A stretch of DNA of 40,154 nt from a virus: positions 1-40,154 of IMG/VR virus record IMGVR_UViG_3300007363_000007; one strand, written 5' to 3'. Positions 13,639 to 20,747 of the stretch are shown here, piece by piece (positions within the stretch are counted from its first letter, which is position 1; every line of letters starts with the position of its first letter). Position numbers and translations under genes: made by a program. The notes under the pieces were generated by a model. It was not told where the DNA came from, made no database searches, and was given only the letters and a program-made list of their open reading frames with translations.

Positions 13639-14547
13639 TTAACCGTTCACCGCATCCGCTTCGTTAAGTATGACCCACTGGTAAACGTCTGAATAGTCCT
13701 TTTTCTTGATCTTTGACCAGCCATTGATCCCGTAATTCTCTTTTAAATGGGCCCTGAGTGCTTCAGGAGCGACGTTTTTGTCTTTTGCGAGCGTAACTAG
13801 GGTAAGCTGTTCTTGCTGATCTATAATCGCATCCTCAAGCGGAGGAAGCCCTTCTACCCCTGCGTTGGCGTCTTTGGCATGTATAAACTCACCCTTGGCC
13901 GTTTTCTTGGTGTAGAAGTTTTCACCGAGTAAAGCTTTGGCGGCTTCGGGGTCGGTTTCCTTAAGCTTCTTGTACCCTGCCGGGGCCCGCACCCCAATGC
14001 CTTGATCTGAGATGTCCGCTATGTTCACCACTTCCATAGACTCGCCATCACCAACTTTAACCTCAGCCCCCATCTCTTCAGGCGTATAGAAACCGATCAT
14101 CGCATCAGGGAAAGTGACTCGAAGGTTTGCTGCCAAGGCTCGCCACTTAAACATTATCCCACGCTGCTTCTTGTAGTTATCCCGTCCCATCAAACCCATG
14201 TCCGTAGCTTCTTTAACCCCAAACGTCTCGGCATGAGGCTCACGGCCTTTTCGTTTAACGGTAACGATACAGCGGTCATCGTTCGAGTCGATGGTAATGT
14301 TTTCAAGCTCTTTTGTCCGATTAGCAAGGGCCAGCATTAACTGTGGCGGGATCGTCGGCTTACCTTGAATCACGTTGATAGACCGGAAAGCCTCCATCAT
14401 CCCAATGCCAAGCTCTTTGCCAGTTAAGGCAATAGCAATGGCCTGTTCCGGCGTCTTTATGCTCATCGGCAAGAATCCAGATTTAACAAGCATCGCTGCC
14501 TGTTCTTTCAGTGCGTCCCAGTTTGTCGGTATTGTCATTTCATTCAT
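13639..14547 (-). CDS. RecT-like single-strand annealing protein
   Basis: 302 aa. The N-terminal third (KSGFLPMSIKTPEQAIAIAL, ELGIGMMEAFRSINVIQGKP) and YKKQRGIMFKWRALAANLRV followed by TFPD fit the RecT/Redbeta-type annealing core. Such proteins pair complementary single strands during phage recombination and concatemer formation. A matching exonuclease was not found nearby, so it may act alone or with host nucleases. The start has a GGGGAG site 7 nt upstream. NinG-like and initiator-like genes follow in the same operon. Confidence 0.75.
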   Translation of the reverse strand: MNEMTIPTNWDALKEQAAMLVKSGFLPMSIKTPEQAIAIALTGKELGIGMMEAFRSINVIQGKPTIPPQLMLALANRTKELENITIDSNDDRCIVTVKRKGREPHAETFGVKEATDMGLMGRDNYKKQRGIMFKWRALAANLRVTFPDAMIGFYTPEEMGAEVKVGDGESMEVVNIADISDQGIGVRAPAGYKKLKETDPEAAKALLGENFYTKKTAKGEFIHAKDANAGVEGLPPLEDAIIDQQEQLTLVTLAKDKNVAPEALRAHLKENYGINGWSKIKKKDYSDVYQWVILNEADAVNG

Positions 14548-14565
14548 ATTGATCTCCCCATTACG

Positions 14566-14814
14566 TTATTTCGATTTCTTACCTTTGACACAATAATCTT
14601 TTCTGTCAAAAAAATTCCAATCAGTTAAATCAGGGTTGTACATAACGATCTTTTTGTAATAACCAAATCCAATCCACTTTCCACCATCCAATCCGACAAT
14701 TTTTTCGTGCATGATATGGGTGCTTTTAATTATGTGAAGTGGAGTGAATATTTGTTTTCCAAAGAAACCTTGACGCCACATCTTTTTCCCTATGCATGAT
14801 TCATCAATGATCAT
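14566..14814 (-). CDS. Hypothetical protein behind a structured leader
   Basis: 82 aa, start MIIDESCIGKKMWRQGFFG, rich in aromatic and basic residues, no TM segment. Ribosome site GGGAGG at about 14822-14827. It is the first gene after the promoter at 14953-14925 and is preceded by a leader that can fold into a pseudoknot. It sits just upstream of the RecT-like gene, which it may co-regulate. No family recognised. Confidence 0.7.
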   Translation of the reverse strand: MIIDESCIGKKMWRQGFFGKQIFTPLHIIKSTHIMHEKIVGLDGGKWIGFGYYKKIVMYNPDLTDWNFFDRKDYCVKGKKSK

Positions 14815-14837
14815 TTCTTACCTCCCTTTAAAAAGAA

Positions 14838-14918
14838 TGGCCCAACTACGCTTAGTGATACCTGGGGAGATATGCAGGAAGGACGTAGAAGGGCCAAAAG
14901 TGGTTTCCCCAGGTTCAT
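14838..14918 (-). promoter_or_regulatory. Potential pseudoknot leader RNA
   Basis: In the transcript, CCTGGGGA (14913-14906) pairs with TCCCCAGG (14868-14861), and TGGCCC-TT-CTACG (14896-14884) pairs with CGTAG-TT-GGGCCA (14850-14838). The pairs interleave, giving an H-type pseudoknot of 8 bp and 6+5 bp around a tandem U-U mismatch. It begins within about 5 nt of +1 and ends about 11 nt before the ribosome site GGGAGG. The loop CCUUCC (14882-14877) could also mask that site. Confidence 0.5.
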
Positions 14919-14924
14919 GTTTTG

Positions 14925-14953
14925 ATTATGGTTCATTCTTTGTTAAGTGTCAA
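14925..14953 (-). promoter_or_regulatory. Leftward early promoter
   Basis: TTGACA (14953-14948), 17-nt spacer, CATAAT (14930-14925). Placed to transcribe the recombination/replication operon; +1 near 14918. Confidence 0.8.
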
Positions 14954-14957
14954 TGGT

Positions 14958-15173
14958 CTATTTTTTTGACATCAACTCTTCAAATACTTTTAATACTTTC
15001 TCGCCAGCCTTGTAGATTTCCTCGTTGCTAGAACCTTTACTCCACCCAGCTACAGCTATGTTTCTCATGCCATAAAACGCCTTGAGAAGAAATTCTTTTT
15101 CTTCAAATGTTTCAGCGCAATGCCTGTAAGAACCGTTATCTTCAATCTCTTTTATTCTTTCTAGGTTCGTCAC
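14958..15173 (-). CDS. Hypothetical early protein
   Basis: 71 aa from the GTG at 15173, preceded by AAGGAG. Sequence TNLERIKEIEDNGSYRHCAE then a helical C-terminus (KAGEKVLKVFEELMSKK). A longer TTG-start form (15215) lacks a good ribosome site. It overlaps the upstream gene by 32 nt. Function unknown. Confidence 0.6.
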   Translation of the reverse strand: MTNLERIKEIEDNGSYRHCAETFEEKEFLLKAFYGMRNIAVAGWSKGSSNEEIYKAGEKVLKVFEELMSKK

Positions 15174-15333
15174 TGGTTCTCCTTGGGTGCTTTTTAATGA
15201 ACTTAACTTCTCCAAATTCTTTCTTTAAGATTTCAGTTAAACAATTAAAGCTTTCTGCAACTTTTCGATGAGACCAATTCAAATTTGGAATAATTACATA
15301 CCCATTTTCAACTTGTTCTATTTCTACTTTCAT
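15142..15333 (-). CDS. Small basic protein
   Basis: 63 aa, start MKVEIEQVENGYVIIPNLNW, AAAGGAG upstream; the end is highly basic (KKHPRRTSDEPRKNKRD). Possibly nucleic-acid binding; no family recognised. Confidence 0.65.
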   Translation of the reverse strand: MKVEIEQVENGYVIIPNLNWSHRKVAESFNCLTEILKKEFGEVKFIKKHPRRTSDEPRKNKRD

Positions 15334-15354
15334 ATTTCTCCTTTGCTGTTGGTT

Positions 15355-15564
15355 TCACTGAACTCTAGCTATAAACTTTTCAATCAATGCATCTTTGATC
15401 TTAAGCTCTTGTTTTATATCTCTTGTTTTTCGATCAACTTCGTATTCAATTTGATTCATTATCATTTGACTTTTGTTTTGAGATAGATGGCTTAGAAGTT
15501 CGAGCAGTTCTTTTCTTGTGCAGTCGTCTTGATCTTTACCTTTCCATTGAAACCTGTATTCCAC
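15355..15564 (-). CDS. Helical small protein, first of the leftward early run
   Basis: 69 aa, GTG start at 15564 with AAAGGAG 8 nt upstream. Charged and helical (MNQIEYEVDRKTRDIKQELK). No promoter was found directly upstream, where the putative large RNA lies. Confidence 0.65.
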   Translation of the reverse strand: MEYRFQWKGKDQDDCTRKELLELLSHLSQNKSQMIMNQIEYEVDRKTRDIKQELKIKDALIEKFIARVQ

Positions 15565-15603
15565 TTACTTCTCCTTTCGTTACCTTGTTTACTGAGATAT
15601 AAC

Positions 15604-16030
15604 TTCTCTCTGGGCAGTCTCTTAGCCCGTTTGCTTCTTTTAAACCTATGACGCCCGATAAGACAACTTTACTCACCCTAGAAAGTGCTGGTCCCGGTAG
15701 CTTTCTACCAGTAGGTTGTGTTTATCTCACTGATTCAAGCTTTGACTTGCTACGGCTATCACCTTGTAATCTTCCTGCCCGTCGAGAATGTCTAGTAGGT
15801 GAACTCATAAGCCTCATCGGTTCTTAAGCGTTGTTTTGTAAGACTTTCTGGCACAAAGAAAGAGCGGTTGAATCAAAGCCAGTGAAATTCCTCTCTGGCC
15901 TGACGCCAATCCACCTAGACATGGTGGCGGCGCAGGCAGTACGGCGTTCTAGAATCCCGTAGCAGAGAGTAAATTGTTCCCCAAGATAGAGGTGCGTCAT
16001 TTCCTGGAATATGACGTGTCTTCTTCTTTT
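15604..16030 (+). ncRNA. Candidate large ornate structured RNA
   Basis: No convincing gene occupies this stretch, but it holds nested and tertiary pairings. (1) Three-way junction closed by CTCTCTG (15891-15897) with CAGAGAG (15963-15969). It encloses a hairpin at 15898-15937 (5+4+5 bp) and a second hairpin, TACGG (15940-15944) with CCGTA (15957-15961). (2) The 7-base loop 15916-15922 (TAGACAT) is fully complementary to 15788-15794. (3) 15657-15667 pairs with 15715-15726 over 11 bp. (4) GGCT and TCACCT (15754-15764) pair with AGGTGA and AGCC (15797-15813). (5) 15845-15852 pairs with 15878-15887. (6) ATGACGC (15648-15654) can close the whole with GCGTCAT (15994-16000). G-U pairs in two helices favour the plus strand. 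No clear promoter was found. It resembles large phage RNAs such as GOLLD or ROOL in style, but class membership cannot be judged by eye. Confidence 0.5.
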
Positions 16031-16064
16031 TAATATCCGACATATCTAAGGGATTTAAATTGAT

Positions 16065-16103
16065 AACAAAAAACCCCCGGCCTAAATTAATAGACCGAGG
16101 GTT
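16065..16103 (-). terminator. Intrinsic terminator of the late/moron transcript
   Basis: Stem 16103-16092 with 16083-16072, twelve pairs on the minus strand (two G-U), loop of 8, then a T-run. On the plus strand the two G-U positions become mismatches, so it is mainly a leftward terminator. Confidence 0.8.
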
Positions 16104-16125
16104 TTCGCTTGAAATGTTCATACGC

Positions 16126-16184
16126 ACACCCGCCAGGACGAAGCGCACGAACGATAAGATGGTTTTTGTCACCCTGGCGAGTGT
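16126..16184 (-). other. Long 3'-UTR hairpin
   Basis: ACACTCGCCAGG (from 16184) pairs with CCTGGCGGGTGT (to 16126), 12 bp with one G-U on the minus strand, and a loop of about 35 nt. It lies between the collagen-like lipoprotein gene and the terminator, without a T-run. Role unknown: mRNA stabiliser or protein-binding site. The rest of 16107-16234 shows no gene. Confidence 0.5.
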
Positions 16185-16234
16185 ATTCATATGATTATTT
16201 TAATTCCTGTTGTTTATTTTTGCAACACTTTTTT

Positions 16235-16600
16235 TTAAATCATCAAAACAACGATGTAGCCTGTTGCCGATGCTTTTGCTGCGTTGTAGAACTGAATCGT
16301 TCCTGCCGTCGGGTTGAGCAAGTAAAACGTATTCGTTGCATAACCCGGAAGATAATACGGTGATTCGATCAAAGTCGTACCATTATTTAAGAAAACACTG
16401 ACGTTTGATGCAAGCTTAATTCGTGCGTCTGTGATTGTGAACAGGTCCGAGGTAACGGGACCAGATAAGACAACTTCTGTCGGACCGTTAAGACCGGGTG
16501 TGCCTTGTGGGCCCTGGGCTCCATTCGAACCATTGCTTCCCGCTGGTCCTTTGCAACCAACTGCTACCAACATTACTGTGACTAGAATTAACTTTTTCAT
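16235..16600 (-). CDS. Collagen-like lipoprotein (moron)
   Basis: 121 aa. Lipoprotein signal MKKLILVTVMLVAVGC (Cys16), then eight Gly-X-Y triplets (GPAGSNGSNGAQGPQGTPGL...) forming a short collagen-like region, and a beta-rich C-terminal domain of about 75 aa. It has its own promoter and is followed by a hairpin and terminator, so it can be expressed apart from the late genes. Surface display on the host is likely; receptor masking or superinfection exclusion is a possible role. Alternatively it is a virion fibril. Confidence 0.8.
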   Translation of the reverse strand: MKKLILVTVMLVAVGCKGPAGSNGSNGAQGPQGTPGLNGPTEVVLSGPVTSDLFTITDARIKLASNVSVFLNNGTTLIESPYYLPGYATNTFYLLNPTAGTIQFYNAAKASATGYIVVLMI

Positions 16601-16635
16601 TTTTTTCTCCCCATTATTTTTTTAACTTCCCGTGG

Positions 16636-16664
16636 ATCTTGACACTTACAGTTTAAGATGTCAA
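16636..16664 (-). promoter_or_regulatory. Moron promoter with overlapping inverted repeat
   Basis: TTGACA (16664-16659), 17-nt spacer, CAAGAT (16641-16636) with an upstream TG. CTTGACA (16638-16644) and TGTCAAG (16659-16665) form an inverted repeat overlapping both boxes, a possible operator. Confidence 0.65.
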
Positions 16665-16670
16665 GTGTTT

Positions 16671-16778
16671 TTAGTGTACGTGAACATCCCAGCCTTTTCG
16701 TTCAACCCAATCCAAGCAATCAGCGCAGTAGTAGGTGTCTGGTAAAGCTTCTTTTTGTTCGCACTTAATGCACTTCAA
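16671..16778 (-). CDS. Zinc-ribbon micropeptide
   Basis: 35 aa with a clean double CxxC: LKCIKCEQKEALPDTYYCAD then CLDWVERKGW. The only plausible start is TTG at 16778, overlapping the upstream TGA (TTGA). It ends the lysis-side operon just before the moron promoter. Confidence 0.5.
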   Translation of the reverse strand: MKCIKCEQKEALPDTYYCADCLDWVERKGWDVHVH

Positions 16779-16960
16779 CGTGAGATTATCCAGGCGTGAT
16801 CGGGGTCTAAAACTCGCCAGGAAGCAACGTCAACAGAACCGTTGTTCCCAGCGCAGATAAGGGTGTAGATGTCTTTTACTATCCACCCTTCGGGAGTTTT
16901 CATTCGGTAGGTGTTCTCGCTGAGATGTTCCCACTTACCAGAGTACTTCTCATCGGCCAT
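16775..16960 (-). CDS. Small late protein, unknown
   Basis: 61 aa, start MADEKYSGKWEHLSENTYRM, Trp/aromatic-rich and beta-like. TAATG overlap with the gene upstream. Function not recognised. Confidence 0.65.
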   Translation of the reverse strand: MADEKYSGKWEHLSENTYRMKTPEGWIVKDIYTLICAGNNGSVDVASWRVLDPDHAWIISR

Positions 16961-17166
16961 TATTTAATGTTGGCGTAAATCCGCAGAGCGTTTTGTACCT
17001 TGTCCATAATCCATTTGGACTGTTCTTTACTCGACATCGAGTTGAATTCTTTTTTCTTTTCTTCGATGAGGTCGGCGAGAGGGGCTTCGAAGTTGTCGAG
17101 GCTGTTTATCGCAGCTCCCACTCCGAAGTTCTTGATCTTTTCCGCTATCTTCTTGAATATGTTCAT
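16960..17166 (-). CDS. Small late helical protein
   Basis: 68 aa; GGAGGAACAG ribosome site directly upstream. Amphipathic N-terminus (MNIFKKIAEKIKNFGVGAAI) and a charged helical remainder. It lies in the lysis region, so a membrane-active accessory is possible, but it lacks a clear TM segment. Confidence 0.65.
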   Translation of the reverse strand: MNIFKKIAEKIKNFGVGAAINSLDNFEAPLADLIEEKKKEFNSMSSKEQSKWIMDKVQNALRIYANIK

Positions 17167-17234
17167 CTGTTCCTCCGAACCGAAACTTGAAACGTAAATA
17201 AAATGTTTTTGTTTTTAGCTTCTCTTTTGCCAGT

Positions 17235-17429
17235 TCAAGCAAGTTTCTGATGGTAGTCATAAATCTCTCTACGGCGTTCCACTTCTACGGGTATTTCTAC
17301 CTCTCGACGATCTAATATTCTCATGGCTACCTGCATCTTTCTCTGGGTCGCTTCGTTCTTTTCTTCTAAGCCGGCCGTTTTCCTGACAATGTTCTGCTTT
17401 CGCTCGAACCATTCCTTTACGTTAAACAT
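17235..17429 (-). CDS. Small late coiled-coil protein
   Basis: 64 aa from the ATG at 17429, with GGAGGGACCG just upstream; an in-frame start at 17510 would overlap the membrane gene deeply. Charged, helical (FERKQNIVRKTAGLEEKNEA). It may belong with the lysis genes around it. Confidence 0.6.
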   Translation of the reverse strand: MFNVKEWFERKQNIVRKTAGLEEKNEATQRKMQVAMRILDRREVEIPVEVERRREIYDYHQKLA

Positions 17430-17697
17430 CGGTCCCTCCACATTTAATCTTGTAGCGAAGTTCTCGTATCTGGTCGGCAAGCTTTTCAACAGCGTTTGCC
17501 ATGGCGTCATCGGCTTTTGCTTCTTGTATACGGGCCTCCCAGGCGCTCTCAGAGGCTTGTTTCTGTGCTCTTTGGGTCCAAGCCCGTTCTATCAATAAAA
17601 CAAGCGTAAAGAAGACCCAGGCCCCTATGGCACCAAGTTTAGCTAGGTTCTCAGTGCTTCCGATTAAATGGGCGACGAGTTGGACCAGGGTATCCAT
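17422..17697 (-). CDS. Holin or inner-membrane spanin candidate
   Basis: 91 aa. One TM helix at about residues 22-38 (GAIGAWVFFTLVLLIERAW) and a C-terminal coiled coil (KADDAMANAVEKLADQIREL). It is TAATG-coupled to the endolysin gene. Small TM protein beside an endolysin suggests holin; single TM plus coiled coil would equally fit an i-spanin. The lipoprotein partner could be the one at 2437 or 16600. Confidence 0.6.
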   Translation of the reverse strand: MDTLVQLVAHLIGSTENLAKLGAIGAWVFFTLVLLIERAWTQRAQKQASESAWEARIQEAKADDAMANAVEKLADQIRELRYKIKCGGTDV

Positions 17698-18044
17698 TAA
17701 TGCGACTCCCCGGACCAGAAGGCTGGGATTGGTTTGCTCTTGTCTACATCTACGTGGGCGTGGAGATTATACGCCCCGACCCGATCAAAACCGGCACGTC
17801 CCAAGGCCCATAAAAGCTTGTCTCTCATTTCACGATCCAATGGGATACGTATATCAACAGCTTCTCCTGTGGTATGAGAGGAATTCTTTACTCCACCAAT
17901 CGACTCGTTTTTGATCGGGTCTCGGTATCCGCTGGTAATGACTATGGCATGGCCATAATATTCACGAGCCCGGTCCAGCTTGTACATAAGGTCGTCGGTT
18001 AAACCTTCCGATTCTGCTGGTGTAAAGTATTTCCATTGTTTCAT
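17697..18044 (-). CDS. Endolysin, M15-type peptidase
   Basis: 115 aa. SSHTTGEAVDI supplies zinc ligands His57 and Asp64, and NLHAHVDVD (His95/His97) supplies the catalytic and third ligand positions of the M15 D-Ala-D-Ala or L-Ala-D-Glu peptidase fold; TSGYRDP is also typical. It cleaves peptide stems of peptidoglycan at lysis. No signal peptide, so holin-dependent release is expected. It overlaps the spike gene upstream (TAATG). Confidence 0.9.
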   Translation of the reverse strand: MKQWKYFTPAESEGLTDDLMYKLDRAREYYGHAIVITSGYRDPIKNESIGGVKNSSHTTGEAVDIRIPLDREMRDKLLWALGRAGFDRVGAYNLHAHVDVDKSKPIPAFWSGESH

Positions 18045-20125
18045 TATTTATTCCCAAGATTAAAACGTTTTCTTATCGGGAAATAGCCTTTCCCGCTTAT
18101 TGTTCCACTTCCAAAATTTCCACCGCCGCCGGATGTATATTCGACAGCGCCGATGGTGTCTCCAGCCGATCCGGTTTGATTATACGCTGGGTTTGTTGGC
18201 CTGAATCCCTCTCGAACATATTCTTTTAATGCCGCTTGGGTGTAGCGAGAGTCGAAATCCTCATCTAAAACTTTCCGCATTTCCGCTAGACCAAAAATGA
18301 TTGTTTCGGCGTCCGTGTACGTTTCGTCCGCTCGTTTTCCAGCTGACCATGCGCCAGTCCCCATATCTCCACGGAGAACACGAACCCATTTAACAAAGCA
18401 TCTCTCGTCGTCAACGAACTGAGGATTGACACTGATAAGGTCGCCTGTTCCGATAGTCCCCGTAGTTTCACCGTAATAGATTGTGTCGTCAGAGCTTGAG
18501 GTTGGTTGGTTGTGCGTTATCATGTTCCATGACGCGTTATGGTGTACGCCAGATGGGGTGAATGGATTCGTCAGCGTTGCGGGAGCTTTTAGTGCTGGGA
18601 CTCCGGCTGTTCGGGTGCTGTATAAGATGTTGTTGTAAAACTCTGGGACAACACCGACCGGAGACGACGCTGCCTCGGCGACGTTAATACCGCCATGCGA
18701 GCCCAGCGTGGCAGACCCATCGTTGTTGTACCAGGTGCAATCCCGCATTTTCATTATTGTGTTGGCGTAACCACGCCCAGTAAATGCTGCGCCAGGGCCG
18801 TATCCACGAGACAGATAACCATCCGCAGCGTTACCGGCGTATGTTTTCAATGCAATAGAATTCCACAGAGAGGAAGTTATGGGAGATGCTGGATTTGAAG
18901 ATGGTGTCTGAATAAGATCGCCGTGGTCGCCCCAGTCTGAGCCAGTCCACCCACCCAAATCAACACTCGACGTGTCGGGGTAATCAAAAATAAGGTTATT
19001 GAATAACGGCGTACTTGAGTCGGGGTCTCCGTATGTTGAGCCGGTTGCTGCAAATCTAGCGTTTGTCGCGTTCCCAATGCCAAGGATGTACACGTTGTCG
19101 TAGCGATTATTGACCTCAGACCCGGAATTGGCAAATGGCAAAATCAGCAACGAATCCGAAATAAGACCAAGCCCTGTTGTTTGAACAACACCAGAAGAAG
19201 CCGGGTACCCACTAACGATGTTGTTTTGAGCCGTAATGTCGGAGGCTGACCAACCAATACCTCTATCAAAGACGCTATTCACTATTTGACGTGTTCCAGT
19301 GGTGTTTAAAACATTCCCCGTCCTGATGATGATGTTGCTCTCTACGGAATTGATGAATTTGCATCGCTGGTAACTGATAACACTGTCCCCGTAAAATGTC
19401 CCAGCGGAGTAGAACGTACCGCAGGTACTTATTACACAATCAGCCAAATCTGGGAATGTTGCTCCATAGCTTGCGTACGAAGTACCGGTACCGCCAAATC
19501 CAGTGATATCACCATATGTTCCAACGATTAAATTTTTCACAACCCCAGCGAATGAGGGTCCGTTTATCTGAGCACCAAGCGACGTGACATCTCCTGCGTT
19601 TGGCATATTTCCAATGATATTTGTTAGACGGGCACGACCGTGTGTGGATGTTCCGGCTAGGATGATGTAATCGGATATGCCGCCCAGTCGAATTTGGTAG
19701 CGAACTTGCGCTGTTGCTTGCGTTGAATCAATTCTTAAATGGCCGCCCGCTTCAATCCTAATATAGCTCGTTGCTCCCGCCGATCCACTTGTGGTTATTT
19801 GACCTCGAACGGAAAGATCGCCAAGCTGCTGTATCGTCAGACTTCCGTTGGTTGATGTTCCGTTGTTGTTGATTGTGATAACCGCAACGCTGGTCGCTGG
19901 ACTCGTTCCCATCACTTCCGTTGATGATACCGTCACCGCATGGCTGAGCGTAACCGTATCGCTGGTACCAGGCAGTCCATCTGTGCCAGAACCTGTCAAT
20001 GCAGTCCATGGAGTCACTCCTGGAGTTATGTTTGACCAATCTCCCGCACGAGTGGTGGTCATGGCGGCTGACCAGGCAGTTGATGCTGACAAAATTAAGC
20101 CGATTGATAAAATTAGTTTTTTCAT
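18044..20125 (-). CDS. Secreted beta-helix spike-like protein
   Basis: 693 aa from the ATG at 20125 (AAGG site). Residues 1-20 are a Sec signal peptide (MKKLILSIGLILSASTAWSA). The mature protein starts with W-x-G-D-type strands (TRAGDWSNITPGVTPWTALT, GTSDTVTLSHAVTVSSTEV) like G8-type domains, then long runs of short strands rich in N, G, S and T typical of parallel beta-helices. It is followed directly by the endolysin gene. By size and context it is a receptor-binding or polysaccharide-binding spike, yet the signal peptide means export. Confidence 0.75.
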   Translation of the reverse strand: MKKLILSIGLILSASTAWSAAMTTTRAGDWSNITPGVTPWTALTGSGTDGLPGTSDTVTLSHAVTVSSTEVMGTSPATSVAVITINNNGTSTNGSLTIQQLGDLSVRGQITTSGSAGATSYIRIEAGGHLRIDSTQATAQVRYQIRLGGISDYIILAGTSTHGRARLTNIIGNMPNAGDVTSLGAQINGPSFAGVVKNLIVGTYGDITGFGGTGTSYASYGATFPDLADCVISTCGTFYSAGTFYGDSVISYQRCKFINSVESNIIIRTGNVLNTTGTRQIVNSVFDRGIGWSASDITAQNNIVSGYPASSGVVQTTGLGLISDSLLILPFANSGSEVNNRYDNVYILGIGNATNARFAATGSTYGDPDSSTPLFNNLIFDYPDTSSVDLGGWTGSDWGDHGDLIQTPSSNPASPITSSLWNSIALKTYAGNAADGYLSRGYGPGAAFTGRGYANTIMKMRDCTWYNNDGSATLGSHGGINVAEAASSPVGVVPEFYNNILYSTRTAGVPALKAPATLTNPFTPSGVHHNASWNMITHNQPTSSSDDTIYYGETTGTIGTGDLISVNPQFVDDERCFVKWVRVLRGDMGTGAWSAGKRADETYTDAETIIFGLAEMRKVLDEDFDSRYTQAALKEYVREGFRPTNPAYNQTGSAGDTIGAVEYTSGGGGNFGSGTISGKGYFPIRKRFNLGNK

Positions 20126-20141
20126 AGTTGCCTTATATTCC

Positions 20142-20747
20142 TTAATCAAAAAACTCACTGATGCTCCACATCTGCTTAATCACTCCGTTGTCTATGTACG
20201 TAACTGTAATCCGAACATGGTCTCCACGCAAAGTAGTAGACCCGAGCCCACCGCTATAGGTCGCCGAAAAGGCAGCACCAAATGTTGAAGAATTAATATC
20301 AGACGCGGTCCAGGACTCGCTCCATAAACCAGGCGTGTATGATTGGTAGGCGTCTGAATTGTTCCAGGTAAATCCACTTGATGCGTCGTAGGACCCGATC
20401 GTTCCGCCTTTGATAATACGTACAGAAGAATCAACAATCGATACCACTGCGCTTGAGTGTGATCTTTCCATCGCGACTGATATATCCGAGATAGTCGCAC
20501 TGCCAGGGATAGAGAAAGAAAAGTTTGTCGCGGTAAGATAGTTGCTCGTTTGGCCAGACGATAAAGAGCACGTTGCATACGAATTGTCAGAGTTCGTAAT
20601 ATTTGAAGTTGTGGACCATGCAACAGTCCCAACCGCAGCGTCATTGCCACCAGTTCCAGCGGAGTTTGGCCCTTGCGATGCCCCGTGGCAGACATTGGTA
20701 AGAAACAGGGCCGCAAGAAATATCCTACTTCGAGACCGTAAGGCCAT
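20142..20747 (-). CDS. Secreted beta-rich tail-region protein
   Basis: 201 aa from the ATG at 20747; 20762 is an alternative and neither has a clear ribosome site. Signal peptide MALRSRSRIFLAALFLTNVC followed by HGA. The mature part is Ser/Thr/Gly-rich beta sequence (WSTTSNITNSDNSYATCSLS), as in lectin- or jelly-roll-like modules. It overlaps the upstream gene by 23 nt. Confidence 0.7.
   Translation of the reverse strand: MALRSRSRIFLAALFLTNVCHGASQGPNSAGTGGNDAAVGTVAWSTTSNITNSDNSYATCSLSSGQTSNYLTATNFSFSIPGSATISDISVAMERSHSSAVVSIVDSSVRIIKGGTIGSYDASSGFTWNNSDAYQSYTPGLWSESWTASDINSSTFGAAFSATYSGGLGSTTLRGDHVRITVTYIDNGVIKQMWSISEFFD

Noticed and set aside
15681-15711. Pseudoknot TAGAAAG/CTTTCTA with CTGG/CCAG
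   Set aside because: Geometry is poor (no linker across the first stem) and a simple hairpin GGTAG-CTTT-CTACC competes; not counted among the supported helices.
15915-16190. Minus-strand frame of 91 codons (or 42 from 16043)
   Set aside because: It runs through the strong leftward terminator and the three-way-junction helices, has no ribosome site, and its sequence looks like translated structure.
17027-17260. 77-codon minus frame overlapping the 16960-17166 gene
   Set aside because: The 16960-17166 frame has a strong ribosome site and good composition; the overlapping frame is basic low-complexity sequence.
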